A stretch of DNA of 64,000 nucleotides from Arcobacter aquimarinus (GCF_013177635.1 NZ_CP030944.1:1364001-1428000); one strand, 5' to 3'; counted from the first letter of the stretch, positions 52,265 through 61,084 are shown. The notes: a model not told the origin generated them from the letters alone. Translations and numbers: made by a program.

Positions 52265-52303
52265 ATTATACCTACATTTCACAAGCGAAAAATGAAATGT
52301 AAA
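52265..52303. promoter_or_regulatory. Repressor promoter and operator region
   Basis: TATAAT on the minus strand (52265-52270) lies just before the repressor ATG. It is overlapped upstream by CTACATTTCACAAGCGAAAA and an inverted TTTACATTTCA (52293-52303). This divergent region also lies upstream of the gene at 52323. Autoregulation is inferred. Confidence 0.6.
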
Positions 52304-52322
52304 TAAAACACAAAGGGTTTAC

Positions 52323-52985
52323 ATGAAAAACAAAATATCTTTAAGATTTGAAGATTTACTACAAGAAATTAATACAATAGAATCTTCAAAAATAAAAAAA
52401 GAAAATAGCTATTTTGGAAGCTATATAGAAATTAACAATGAATTACATAAAAAATGGGAATTAAATTTAAAGAATTTAATACTACTATTAAACTCTAATC
52501 CCGATAGTATGTATTATTCAGAACTGGTTAAAATTTCCGAATTAAAAAGTCATGAAGACCATGCGGATATCTTTGATAGACAAAAAGCATTATTTTTAGC
52601 TTTAAAAGATGATTATGAAAAGGGACTTTTATCTTCTATAAAATCTTTAATAGAAGCAGATGTTTTTGATACAGAGCTTGAACAAGCTAAAGAATTACTA
52701 TCTAATAAATATAAGTTAGCTGCTGCTGTAATTGCTGGAGTAGTTTTAGAAACGGCTCTTAGAAGCTTATGTGATAAAGAAAAAATACCACATGGAAAAC
52801 TTACAAAAATGAATGATGATTTAACAAAAGCTGGTGTTTATAATAAGTTCCAACAAAAAAGCATTACTGCATTAGCAGATATTAGAAATAGTGCTGCTCA
52901 TGGTAAAGATATTGAATTTACCCATGAAAATGTTGAAAATATGATAAGAGATATTGAAAGTTTTTTAGCTACGTATTTAAACTAA
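52323..52985 (+). CDS. HEPN/DUF4145-like prophage accessory protein
   Basis: The 220-residue protein is the only plus-strand gene at this end of the prophage and is divergent from the repressor. The N-terminal two thirds are helical without known motif. The C-terminal domain (LAAAVIAGVVLETALRSLC, ITALADIRNSAAHGK) has the DUF4145/HEPN look, with RNSAAH as an Rx4H motif. HEPN proteins of this form are often RNases in toxin or abortive-infection systems. A role in superinfection exclusion is possible but only inferred. An AAAGGG site lies upstream and a strong terminator follows. Confidence 0.65.
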   Translation: MKNKISLRFEDLLQEINTIESSKIKKENSYFGSYIEINNELHKKWELNLKNLILLLNSNPDSMYYSELVKISELKSHEDHADIFDRQKALFLALKDDYEKGLLSSIKSLIEADVFDTELEQAKELLSNKYKLAAAVIAGVVLETALRSLCDKEKIPHGKLTKMNDDLTKAGVYNKFQQKSITALADIRNSAAHGKDIEFTHENVENMIRDIESFLATYLN

Positions 52986-53010
52986 CTAAGAATTTCTTAG
53001 TTAGTTTAAA
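52976..53010. terminator. Strong bidirectional terminator in the prophage
   Basis: A perfect 17-bp inverted repeat: TTTAAACTAACTAAGAA (52976-52992), T, TTCTTAGTTAGTTTAAA (52994-53010). It separates the HEPN-like gene from the convergent hypothetical gene. Confidence 0.82.
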
Positions 53011-53012
53011 TA

Positions 53013-53588
53013 TTAATTGTGTGAATTATTCTGTTCATAATCTAATTTAAAATCATTCATAACTGCCATTGTTCTATCGGTAGGATAAGGGAAATATACT
53101 GGAGTTACCCCTGTATTTTGACAAAATCTCAAAACTTCATATCCTAATAATTCAATAGTTTTACCAGTTTGTCGATCAGATATATTACCTTTTCTCCAAT
53201 GGTTAAAATAAATCCTATCTTCAAAATTTGAAACAGCAAAACCAGAAACAGCTCTATATTTAGTAGTTGTTACTTCTGAGATATTAACATCAGGAAGACT
53301 ATTATTTAATACTTCATAAAAATGAGTAGGATCCCAACGTCCGTGATTTCTACATTGTGCTAATGCATTTAATGCTTCTTTATGATTAATATAAGTATTT
53401 GCATATGTACCGTTTAAGGAACATGTAAAACCAATATTTCTATCAACTATAGCAAATAAAAATTTTCTCATTGCTTTTGAATACACACACTCAATATTAC
53501 ACTCTCCATATCGAATAGTAAAAAAAGCAATTAAGACACTTTGTTTATCCATTTTAAATTCTAAAATTGGTATATTTGTAAAATTCAT
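53013..53588 (-). CDS. Hypothetical prophage protein
   Basis: The 191-residue product starts MNFTNIPILEFKMDKQSVLIAFF and includes two Cys (GECNIECVY), IGFTCSLNGTYANTYINHKEALNALAQCRNHGRWDPTHFYE and RAVSGFAVSNFEDRIYFNHWRKGNI. There is no signal peptide or membrane segment. No family is recognised. A clear AAGGAG supports the start. It lies between the HEPN-like gene and Dam methylase, where phages carry accessory genes. Confidence 0.7.
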   Translation of the reverse strand: MNFTNIPILEFKMDKQSVLIAFFTIRYGECNIECVYSKAMRKFLFAIVDRNIGFTCSLNGTYANTYINHKEALNALAQCRNHGRWDPTHFYEVLNNSLPDVNISEVTTTKYRAVSGFAVSNFEDRIYFNHWRKGNISDRQTGKTIELLGYEVLRFCQNTGVTPVYFPYPTDRTMAVMNDFKLDYEQNNSHN

Positions 53589-53675
53589 CTTATCTCCTTA
53601 AAAAATATAGTAAAGTATATCATCAATAAAAATAACATTTATTAAATATTACTTAAAAGATAGCATTTATTCTTG

Positions 53676-54458
53676 CTAATAATTAGTTATAAACACCTCA
53701 TTTACACTCTTTTTCTTACCATGCATATTTGCTCCAAGAGTGTATCTTATCTCTTTTGTAGATCTAATATTAAAACCTTTATATAGCTCTCGAACTATTA
53801 CACTATCATTATAAGAAAGTAGAAATTTACCTTTAATTTTTGATAGTAAATCTGCTAACTCTTCATGTTCCGCTATTCCAAATCCTCCTGTATTTTTATA
53901 GTAGCTTTCAGTTGATACATAAGGTGGATCTACATAAAAGAATGCATCATCTTTATCATATAAAGGTATGAGTTTATTAAAGCTCATATTCTCTATAGTT
54001 ACACCTTTTAATCTTTCACTTATTAGTTTAAAATTTCTATAAATATTTTTAGGTTTTCGTCCTGACTTTGCAGCCATAGCAAAGTTATCACCTTTAGAGC
54101 CAAAGCTTTGAGTTAATTGGTAAAAATAAAAGGCTGCTTTTTCAATATTATTTCTACCTCTTAAATGTTTTGATTTAATATCATTAAATATCTCTCTTGA
54201 GATAAGTAAATCATTTAAATAAATACTCAAGCTTTGTGGATTATTTCTTATGGCTCTGTGAAGATTTACAAGTTCACTATTTATATCATTAAACACTTCA
54301 AGTTTACTTGGTTCTTTTTGATAAAGAACACTTCCAGCTCCTCCAAAAACTTCTATATAAGTTTTATGATCTTGTGGAATTAGATCAATAATATCACGAG
54401 CAAGTTGAGTTTTGCCACCTACCCAACCAAATGGGGCTTTTAGTTTAGTTCTTTGCAT
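53676..54458 (-). CDS. DNA adenine methylase (Dam/DpnIIA type)
   Basis: The 260-residue methyltransferase has the D12 family motifs: PFGWVGGKTQLARDIIDLIP (SAM binding, about residues 9-28), YIEVFGGAGSVLYQK, FNDINSELVNLHR, and the catalytic DPPYVSTESYYKNTGGF (DPPY about 187-190). GATC is the most likely target. In Mu-like prophages a modification gene at the late end protects phage DNA. There is no partner restriction nuclease. Confidence 0.9.
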   Translation of the reverse strand: MQRTKLKAPFGWVGGKTQLARDIIDLIPQDHKTYIEVFGGAGSVLYQKEPSKLEVFNDINSELVNLHRAIRNNPQSLSIYLNDLLISREIFNDIKSKHLRGRNNIEKAAFYFYQLTQSFGSKGDNFAMAAKSGRKPKNIYRNFKLISERLKGVTIENMSFNKLIPLYDKDDAFFYVDPPYVSTESYYKNTGGFGIAEHEELADLLSKIKGKFLLSYNDSVIVRELYKGFNIRSTKEIRYTLGANMHGKKKSVNEVFITNY

Positions 54459-54563
54459 AATTATCCTTTGTGAAAAAACATCACTTTTTTAAAGCTAATG
54501 TTCTTTTTTTTGTAAAATTTTTATGCAGCTATCAGGGGTGGTGGCTGTGGTTTATTGTGAGAT

Positions 54564-55505
54564 TTAGTTTTCTATTTCTATTGATACTCTCCAACCAGAG
54601 ATTGTATCTATATCATGATTAACACTTTTAATATGATACTCTCCATCATCTTCTACTGTTCCAGATAGATTTAAAACTCCACCTGCATAACATACAAATC
54701 CAGCACAAGATATATTTCCAACTTTAGTTTGACTTGAAGCTTTTTGAAGAGCTGCAGTTGCTTTTGCTTTTGCATCTGCTTCATTTTGATATGAGCCTCT
54801 TATATGTTTAACTGGCTCACCATCACCAACTGTTACACTTTTTTGAATATTCTCTTTTGTGTCATGCCAAGAGGCTACACAAGAGTTATATTTTTCTTTA
54901 TTTGTATTTTCTATATCATACGAGCTAATATCTTTTATATTTAAACTATATCTAGGAAGTCCTTCTGATTTTTTATCACCTTTTACTTTTTGCTTAAAGA
55001 TTAAAGTATTATTTTTGATTGCAAATAAAGCGTTATATTCACTTGCTAACCTTTTTAAAAAATGTAAATCAGATTCGTTTGATTGTTCGATATGTATCAC
55101 ATATAAGTCATCATAATCACACTCTACTTTTAACTCTAATTTTTTAGCTATTTGAGTAACTACTTGCTTTATACTTAGGTTTTCAAAGCTTTTATTTCTT
55201 TTTACTTTTGCTCCACTTGAAAAGTCAACTGCAGTTGCACTTATCTCTATTTTGCTTCCATTACTTGTACTAATTTTAGAATTTTGAACAGCAAAAGTAC
55301 CACAAAACATCATGGCATTTTCATTACCTATCCAAAGTTTTATCTCATCACCAAACTTTGGTCTTCTAAAACTTCCTTCAACACTTAGCCTTATATCATC
55401 ACTACTTGTCCCATCTTCATCGTGGAAGCTTATTTTTGAAGCATTTTGATTTATAGTATCTGTTATATCTTTTCCATTTACAACAACTTTAAATCTAGGT
55501 TTCAC
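54564..55505 (-). CDS. Phage late control protein D (gpD, tail)
   Basis: The product has about 313 residues. The P2 gpD/Mu gp44-like baseplate hub fold shows in FKVVVNGKDITDTINQNASKISFHDEDGTSSDDIRLSVEG, FGDEIKLWIG, NLSIKQVVTQIAKKLEL and ESDLHFLKRLASEYNALF. I prefer the GTG at 55503-55505, six bases after AGGAGG and overlapping the X stop as GTGA; the TTG before it is too close. In P2 this protein forms part of the tail spike hub. Confidence 0.88.
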   Translation of the reverse strand: MKPRFKVVVNGKDITDTINQNASKISFHDEDGTSSDDIRLSVEGSFRRPKFGDEIKLWIGNENAMMFCGTFAVQNSKISTSNGSKIEISATAVDFSSGAKVKRNKSFENLSIKQVVTQIAKKLELKVECDYDDLYVIHIEQSNESDLHFLKRLASEYNALFAIKNNTLIFKQKVKGDKKSEGLPRYSLNIKDISSYDIENTNKEKYNSCVASWHDTKENIQKSVTVGDGEPVKHIRGSYQNEADAKAKATAALQKASSQTKVGNISCAGFVCYAGGVLNLSGTVEDDGEYHIKSVNHDIDTISGWRVSIEIEN

Positions 55506-55708
55506 CAAAGACCTCCTACTTCACTATATTCATCTTTTTTATCTTCTAGCTCTTCAAGTTCAGGAAGTTCTATAACATCACCTAAGTCTAAAAAAACTTT
55601 AGTGATACTGTTTAATTCTAAAACTTTTTGAAAATGCTCTAACGAGCCATAATGAGCATACACTATTTCATCTAATCTTTTATTTTCTTGTGTAACAGTT
55701 AGTATCAT
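55502..55708 (-). CDS. Phage tail protein X
   Basis: The product has about 68 residues and a LysM-like fold of the tail X family: ILTVTQENKRLDEIVYAHYGSLEHFQKVLELNS, then FLDLGDVIELPELEE. It binds peptidoglycan or joins the tail hub. The ATG at 55706-55708 overlaps the U stop as ATGA; an ATG three codons upstream is possible. Confidence 0.85.
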   Translation of the reverse strand: MILTVTQENKRLDEIVYAHYGSLEHFQKVLELNSITKVFLDLGDVIELPELEELEDKKDEYSEVGGLW

Positions 55709-56073
55709 TTGTACCATCTTTCGAGTTCCACACTAAAACCTTGCTCTATATATTCGCCTGTTTTTATAAACCTGCTCATATCTTTTCTAAGATTTTTTAT
55801 TACAACTAGTACAGGTTGAGTGTTTGTAAGGCTTAAAAGAACTGGTTCTTGAAGCTCTCCAATCTTTTCTAACTTATCAAAAGTATAAATAGATTTCATA
55901 ACTAAAGTACCAGATAATGTAAAACTAGTTTTTGGTTTAGTTGCTGCTTGATGGTATGAATAATTTGCTATTCTATCTGAGCTAATCCACCCAAAATCTA
56001 TCTGCTTTGAGAGTTGATTAAACTCTGATTTATTCATTTTAAAATCAAAATCACCTAGCATACCTAAAATCAT
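55705..56073 (-). CDS. Phage tail protein U
   Basis: The 122-residue protein matches the P2 gpU family (MILGMLGDFDFKMNKSEFNQLSKQIDFGWISSDRI, IGELQEPVLLSLTN, FIKTGEYIEQGFSVELERWY). It completes the tail end. It overlaps the tape measure stop and the X start, keeping the P2 order T-U-X-D. Confidence 0.88.
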   Translation of the reverse strand: MILGMLGDFDFKMNKSEFNQLSKQIDFGWISSDRIANYSYHQAATKPKTSFTLSGTLVMKSIYTFDKLEKIGELQEPVLLSLTNTQPVLVVIKNLRKDMSRFIKTGEYIEQGFSVELERWYK

Positions 56074-58088
56074 CAGTCTATATCCTCATACTGTTTATTT
56101 TTATTTTTTTGTTCTACTTTTTTCATTTCTTTTTCTATATCAAATCCATCAGATGGATTATTAACTGTTATATTATAAATTGGCGTGTTGTTTATAGTTT
56201 TTGTACCTGTTGTTTCATTTACTTTTGGAATAGTTGGTAAAGAACTTGGTTCTGTAGCTTCATCTTTTTTGCCATAAATTGATAAATAATATTTATATTT
56301 TTCTTCATCAAAATTTTCTTTTTCTGATTTATCTTTATCTTCTTTTTCTTTTGCGTTAGCAATTTCCTTTGCTTTTTGTTGCTTTGCATCTATCTCTTTA
56401 AAAGCTTTTAGTTCCTCTTTAGTTACCATTCCAAAAATATTACCTAGTTCCATTAGCATAGGTTTAGCCCATGCAAACTTTTCTTTTAACCCTTCCCAAA
56501 AATCATTTAGTGCTTTTGTTGGATTATCCCAAAGAGCACTCATAAATTTACTAATTGGCTCCCAATACTCATATACAAATCCAGCACCTATAAGTAAAAG
56601 ACCTATTCCTGTTGCTCCCATAAAAGCTCTAACTCCTATTTTTGCAAAATTTAAAGCAGCTGTTAATAGTAATAAACCTTTTCTAGCAATCAACAATCCA
56701 CTTAATGCAAAACTTCCCATAAAGCCTAAAGTAGAAAATGCAATACCTAAACCTATAACCCCAAATGTTGCACCAAACACAACTTTAGTAAGAACTGGAT
56801 ATTTAGTAGTGGCATCTGCTAAACTATTAGTCCCACTTCTTAGTGGAGTAAGAATAGAATTTAAAGCTGGTAATAAAACACTTCCAATATTTATACCAAT
56901 CTCAGCAATACCATTTTTAAAAAGTGTCATACTATTTGCTGTTGTTTTACTTCTAACATCAAACTCTCTTGTCATACTTCCCGCATACTTAGTCTTATCA
57001 GATAAATGTTCTATTGCATCTGTATAATTATGTAATCCTACTGTTAAAAGTGCTACATCATCAGCATACTCTTGTCCGAACATATCACTTAAAAGTCCTA
57101 GCTTTTCATCATCAGCTACATCTTTTATTCTTGTTAAAAAATCAACTATTGCACCTTGGGCATTATTTGAAATATTTTCCTTTAACTCTTCACTACTTAG
57201 TCCTATTTGATTTAGTGCATTTTGAAATTTTTCACCTTGTTTATCTGCTGTTCCAAGTTTTTGTAAAATAGCATTTATAGCAGTTCCTGCAACTTCAGCA
57301 GGTTTTCCCATAGCTAAAAATGCACTTGCTAAACTTGCTGTTTGTTCTGCACTTATTCCAAAAACTTTTGAAGTTCCACCTACTCTTGATAAAACATCTA
57401 CTAAATCTTTTGCTTTACTAGCACTCTTGTCTGATAAGTGATTTAAGGCATCTCCTAAACTTGAAATACCATCTAAACTTAAACCAAAAATATTCATAAG
57501 TGTGGCACTTGACTCACCAGCTTCTTTTGTGCTCATATCGAAAGCTGTACTCATTTTTGCAGTAGTTTTAGTAAAATCAAGCAACTTATCTTTTGTGATA
57601 CCTAACTGTCCACCAGCTGCAACTATTTCAGCTAAGCCTGTTGCATTTATAGGAATAGATCTAGTCATTTTTAAAATAGATTGTTCAAAAGCTTTTGCTT
57701 CATCAGATGAATCAAAATTAACCACTTTATTTACATCAGCCATGCTAGATTCAAAATCTATTGCTAGTTTCATAGGAACTGCAACTGTAGTACCAAAAGC
57801 CACTTTATCCATAATAGAACTTTTAAAATTGTTTCTATAATCTTTTAAAGCTCCTAATTGAAGATTTGCTTTATCCATCTTAGACTGAATAGATGAAAAC
57901 TTTTCTAAATCTTTTGTTGTATTTTGTATTTGAGAAGATGCCTTCTTAAAAGTATCTGTAATCCCTAGCTTTATTTTTCCTAGAGTTGATAATTTAGGAT
58001 TTAGTTCATCTATAGATTTAGTAGTATCTTTAAAAGCACCAAAACCTTTAAAAACAGCTCCTATTTCTATACCTAAACCTATTTTCAT
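56073..58088 (-). CDS. Phage tail tape measure protein
   Basis: The 671-residue protein sets tail length. The TP901-type core is present (FESSMADVNKVVNFDSSDEAKAFEQ, AAGGQLGITKDKLLDFTKTTAKMSTAFDMS, AGTAINAILQKLG), with hydrophobic segments in the middle (VVFGATFGVIGLGIAFSTLGF, ATGIGLLLIGAGFVYEYW). The tail part is charged. The ATG overlaps the E' stop (ATGA). Confidence 0.9.
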   Translation of the reverse strand: MKIGLGIEIGAVFKGFGAFKDTTKSIDELNPKLSTLGKIKLGITDTFKKASSQIQNTTKDLEKFSSIQSKMDKANLQLGALKDYRNNFKSSIMDKVAFGTTVAVPMKLAIDFESSMADVNKVVNFDSSDEAKAFEQSILKMTRSIPINATGLAEIVAAGGQLGITKDKLLDFTKTTAKMSTAFDMSTKEAGESSATLMNIFGLSLDGISSLGDALNHLSDKSASKAKDLVDVLSRVGGTSKVFGISAEQTASLASAFLAMGKPAEVAGTAINAILQKLGTADKQGEKFQNALNQIGLSSEELKENISNNAQGAIVDFLTRIKDVADDEKLGLLSDMFGQEYADDVALLTVGLHNYTDAIEHLSDKTKYAGSMTREFDVRSKTTANSMTLFKNGIAEIGINIGSVLLPALNSILTPLRSGTNSLADATTKYPVLTKVVFGATFGVIGLGIAFSTLGFMGSFALSGLLIARKGLLLLTAALNFAKIGVRAFMGATGIGLLLIGAGFVYEYWEPISKFMSALWDNPTKALNDFWEGLKEKFAWAKPMLMELGNIFGMVTKEELKAFKEIDAKQQKAKEIANAKEKEDKDKSEKENFDEEKYKYYLSIYGKKDEATEPSSLPTIPKVNETTGTKTINNTPIYNITVNNPSDGFDIEKEMKKVEQKNKNKQYEDID

Positions 58089-58527
58089 TTATCAACCTTT
58101 GGAATATAATTTTTACTGTCTTCTATAAAAAACATAAACTCGCTAACTTTCAACTTCATAATATCTTTAAAACTAAAGTGATAAATATATCCTATAAGCC
58201 CAGCACCTTGTAGGATATATTCTTTAGTCAAGCCTAAGACAAAAAAGGCTTAACTAATTCTCTCAATCTCATATAAATATGAGTTGGTATTTCATCCATC
58301 TCTTCGATAGTAAAACCACTTTTATTTGCTATTAATACAACTGTTTGTTCAAAATCATCATTTATGTGAGCAACTGCTTTTAAATCTTTTAAATTTGGTT
58401 CTTTTATTACAATTTCCGTTATCTCCTTACCACCAACAACCAATGGAGTAGAAAACTCCAATTTTTTATCACCAAGATAGGCAACAACTTTTTTCTTATC
58501 TTTTTGCGTTTCAATATTATTTTTCAT
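58085..58527 (-). CDS. Tail assembly protein E+E' (made by -1 frameshift)
   Basis: The long form joins gpE to an open -1 frame that ends at 58085. The extension begins about five codons after the slip site and reads GLTKEYILQGAGLIGYIYHF, then SFKDIMKLKVSEFMFFIEDS, ending VDK. This looks like normal coding sequence and matches the E' role in P2, where the long form is a tape-measure chaperone. The frame stays open across the E stop. The ATG of the tape measure gene overlaps its stop. Confidence 0.82.
58234..58527 (-). CDS. Tail assembly protein E (short form)
   Basis: The 97-residue protein belongs to the P2 gpE-like tail assembly family (LEFSTPLVVGGKEITEIVIKEPNLKDLKAVA, VVLIANKSGFTIEEMDEIPTHIYMRLRELV). 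It ends KPFLS at the TAG after the slippery site. Short and long forms should be made together. Confidence 0.86.
   Translation of the reverse strand: MKNNIETQKDKKKVVAYLGDKKLEFSTPLVVGGKEITEIVIKEPNLKDLKAVAHINDDFEQTVVLIANKSGFTIEEMDEIPTHIYMRLRELVKPFLS
58240..58246 (-). other. Programmed -1 frameshift site T_TTT_TTG
   Basis: On the minus strand the heptamer TTTTTTG lies in frame as T TTT TTG, two codons before the E stop. It is the slippery sequence described for P2 E/E'. The -1 frame is open for about 55 codons after it. Confidence 0.82.
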
Positions 58528-58539
58528 ATCTATTTCCTT

Positions 58540-59028
58540 TTATCCTCTTAAAATTCTTCTAACATCTGACATTAAATCTTTCCCATCAACCTCTACAATA
58601 AGATTATCATGGTCAATTCTTACTTTTGTTTGATTATTTACTTCATAAATATATTTTTTTAAACCTTTTTGAGATACTTTTACATCTAACATCTCACCTG
58701 CTTTACTATCTCCAAAACTTACACTAATTGCACCTGTAGAAATCCAAGTATGATTTTCTACTTTTGTTCCAGTTCTAACAGCTTTCTTTTGAATAATTTC
58801 TGCTTCATCAAGCTTTGATAAAGCATTAAAAATAGCCTCAGGCATAGAAGCAAAAGAACACTCACTATCTAGAGACTCAAACTGTCCTGTTGCATAGCTT
58901 CTATCTCCAACTCCAGTTGTACCACTAATAGTTTTTTGATTTAACTCTGGAGCTTTAAAACTTACTGTTTTTCCTAAATTTCCATAACCTTGTATAAAAG
59001 CATTCGTATCAACTATTGCACTTCTCAT
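58540..59028 (-). CDS. Phage major tail tube protein (FII)
   Basis: The 162-residue protein is the contractile tail tube subunit. Typical parts are VDTNAFIQGYGNLGKTVSFKAPELNQKTISGTTGVG and EVDGKDLMSDVRRILRG. The ATG follows GGAGG and one base separates it from the sheath stop. It precedes gpE as in P2. Confidence 0.9.
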   Translation of the reverse strand: MRSAIVDTNAFIQGYGNLGKTVSFKAPELNQKTISGTTGVGDRSYATGQFESLDSECSFASMPEAIFNALSKLDEAEIIQKKAVRTGTKVENHTWISTGAISVSFGDSKAGEMLDVKVSQKGLKKYIYEVNNQTKVRIDHDNLIVEVDGKDLMSDVRRILRG

Positions 59029-60213
59029 TTATGCCTCCTCAAACATTTTATAAATTTTCTCTGCACTTTGAGATACTTTGTTATATGTAACTTCAATCAA
59101 TCTTGGACTTGGCATATCATCACAATCAACTTCTAAATAAAATCTTCCTTCATCTATTGCTGTTTGTGTTGTAAGCTTCATATTTAGATAAACTTTGAAG
59201 CCATCTACCATTACATTTTGTCCTACCAAATCAGCCATAAAGTTTTCTAAAGCTCTTTTACAAGCCATTAATTCATCTATATCTTTATCAACTGATTCAA
59301 ACAAAGCATCAACTGTTGCTTTAGCTGCTAAGTCAAAAATTCTAACTCTTCTTGCATCTTTCCAAATAGTATTTGTACAAGTTGCATACTCCCAAGAACG
59401 AATACCATTGTAAGATATAAAACTCATAATTTGTTTTTCTGTTAAACTATCTGTCTCATCTTGTTTACCTGCTATAAATTCAACTGGGTATTTAACACTT
59501 GAAAAAGGCAAAATTCGATTTGAAATAGATTTTGAATAACCAACTGTGCTTTGTCCATCTATATAAACTCTTAAAAATGCTAAAACAGCACTTGCACAAT
59601 AAAAATCTGTTTGATTTAAAGTTATGTTCCATTTTCCTAAACCACACTTAGCTAAAGTAATCCTATCTGAAGTAAAGTTTGCTCTAAAAGCTAAAGCTTC
59701 AGAGTTTAGTTCTGCATCAGCATCAAAAAAAGTTCTAGCACCTAAATATGTACAAACTGTATTAATAGAATTACAAATATCTAAATCTCCAATATGATAA
59801 TCAGGAACAACAATAATATCTGGCTTATATGTAATTGGGTCACCTTTTTTACTTGCTTTATTTATAGTACTTGAAGCTTTTCGTAAAGCATTAACTGCTT
59901 CTATAATAGAACTTTTCATAAGCTCTTTATCTTCATTGTTTTCATTATCCAGTTTGATATTTACAACAGATACTATAATAGGCACTATTACAGGAAATTC
60001 ATTTACTCCAAGCTCTAAATATTTTTTTAAATTTCCAGTTTCAACATCTTCGAAAAACTCACTTTTTAGTGCATCTTCTGGACTATCAAAACAATATATT
60101 CCCTCTTCACATTCAGCTGTTAATACCATTGCCAAAGGTAATGTTGAACTAACTTTGATTATGTAGGGATTATCTGCTTTGTATTTTGCTACTATTCCAC
60201 GATTTAAACTCAT
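59029..60213 (-). CDS. Phage tail sheath protein (FI)
   Basis: The 394-residue protein is the contractile sheath subunit. It contains NRGIVAKYKADNPYIIKVSSTLPLAMVLTAE, PDIIVVPDYHIGDLD, NRILPFSSVKYPVEFIAG, SFISYNGIRSWEYATCTNTIWKDARRVRIFD and LNMKLTTQTAIDEGRFYLEVD. An AGGAGAG site precedes the ATG. Presence of sheath and tube shows a myovirus-type tail. Confidence 0.92.
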   Translation of the reverse strand: MSLNRGIVAKYKADNPYIIKVSSTLPLAMVLTAECEEGIYCFDSPEDALKSEFFEDVETGNLKKYLELGVNEFPVIVPIIVSVVNIKLDNENNEDKELMKSSIIEAVNALRKASSTINKASKKGDPITYKPDIIVVPDYHIGDLDICNSINTVCTYLGARTFFDADAELNSEALAFRANFTSDRITLAKCGLGKWNITLNQTDFYCASAVLAFLRVYIDGQSTVGYSKSISNRILPFSSVKYPVEFIAGKQDETDSLTEKQIMSFISYNGIRSWEYATCTNTIWKDARRVRIFDLAAKATVDALFESVDKDIDELMACKRALENFMADLVGQNVMVDGFKVYLNMKLTTQTAIDEGRFYLEVDCDDMPSPRLIEVTYNKVSQSAEKIYKMFEEA

Positions 60214-60240
60214 AATTCTCTCCTTTTTAAAATTTATTTA

Positions 60241-60486
60241 TTACTCACCTATGCTTTTAGCACAGTGGTTATCTTCGATTTTTTTAAGCAAACAACAAAG
60301 TTTTTTATCAAACCAAGTTGCACGACCAGACTCAATTCTTCTATGAATATGAGAGCTTATAGTTTCATCTTGGCTACCATTCCAAAAAAGTACATTTCCT
60401 AACTGGTCAAGAGCCAATAACAACCTCATAAATCTAGTTCTTTTTTTTACATCATTTTCAAATTTTTCTATTAATTTATCATTCAT
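60241..60486 (-). CDS. Conserved prophage protein of unknown function
   Basis: The 81-residue product contains FMRLLLALDQLGNVLFWNGSQDETISSHIHRR and ends FDKKLCCLLKKIEDNHCAKSIGE. I recognise the GSQDETIS and D..HC..SIGE pattern from small proteins found in other phages, but no function is known to me. It overlaps the DUF4376 gene by 8 bases in the tail operon. Confidence 0.75.
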   Translation of the reverse strand: MNDKLIEKFENDVKKRTRFMRLLLALDQLGNVLFWNGSQDETISSHIHRRIESGRATWFDKKLCCLLKKIEDNHCAKSIGE

Positions 60487-61081
60487 TTGTTACTATCTCT
60501 CCTACTTTTTGTATTGATAAAGCTAAAGCTTCTTTTAGTTCATTTAAAGATATCTCTTTAACTGTATTATCAGCTAATTTCCAGTTGCTAGAAATCTGTC
60601 CTAAAAGTTCTGCTGATTGGATTGCACTAACCATGTTTAACCTTGCTGTTTCATTTCCATCAAAAGTATTTCCCTGTGAAGTTATAACTACTAAAGTACT
60701 TAACTGCTCAACTTTTTCAGCCTTTTTTTGTATAGTTAAATATTCATTTTTAAGAATTTCATCTTCTATCCAGCTTTGAGTATCTTCACTCCATTTGTCA
60801 AATTGCTTAGGAACTAAAAGAGTATGTTCAGCTTTCAAAGTACCTAAATAATCAACTTCTAAGCTACCTTTTGTAGTTTTTGAATAAACAGTTTTATCTC
60901 TGTTATCTTCTACATATTCCCACTTTTGAGAAGTTTCATTAAAACATTGTGTAAAACCATTTTTATTTTCTAAAGGTTTAATAGAAGTTGTAAAAGGTAA
61001 ATTTGTTCCATAGTTTCTATTTATCTCTAACTCTTCTCTAAGCTCTTTTGTATTTATACTATATTTATAAACTTTATTCAT
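60479..61081 (-). CDS. DUF4376-domain protein, probable tail fibre partner
   Basis: The 200-residue protein has a C-terminal DUF4376-like helical domain (VITSQGNTFDGNETARLNMVSAIQSAELLG, SLNELKEALALSIQKVGEIV). The N-terminus repeats short strand segments (YVEDNRDKTVYSKTTKGSLEVDYLG). Such proteins follow tail fibre genes in many phages and may help fibre assembly or attach to it. It lies 3 bases after the fibre gene. Confidence 0.78.
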   Translation of the reverse strand: MNKVYKYSINTKELREELEINRNYGTNLPFTTSIKPLENKNGFTQCFNETSQKWEYVEDNRDKTVYSKTTKGSLEVDYLGTLKAEHTLLVPKQFDKWSEDTQSWIEDEILKNEYLTIQKKAEKVEQLSTLVVITSQGNTFDGNETARLNMVSAIQSAELLGQISSNWKLADNTVKEISLNELKEALALSIQKVGEIVTNE

Positions 61082-61084
61082 ATT

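Noticed and set aside
54519-54563. Less A+T-rich stretch after gene D that reads a Pro-rich peptide (KPQPPPLIAA) in the +1 frame
   Set aside because: The +1 frame is closed by TAG just before the D stop and no slippery site or start codon is visible, so a D extension is not supported.
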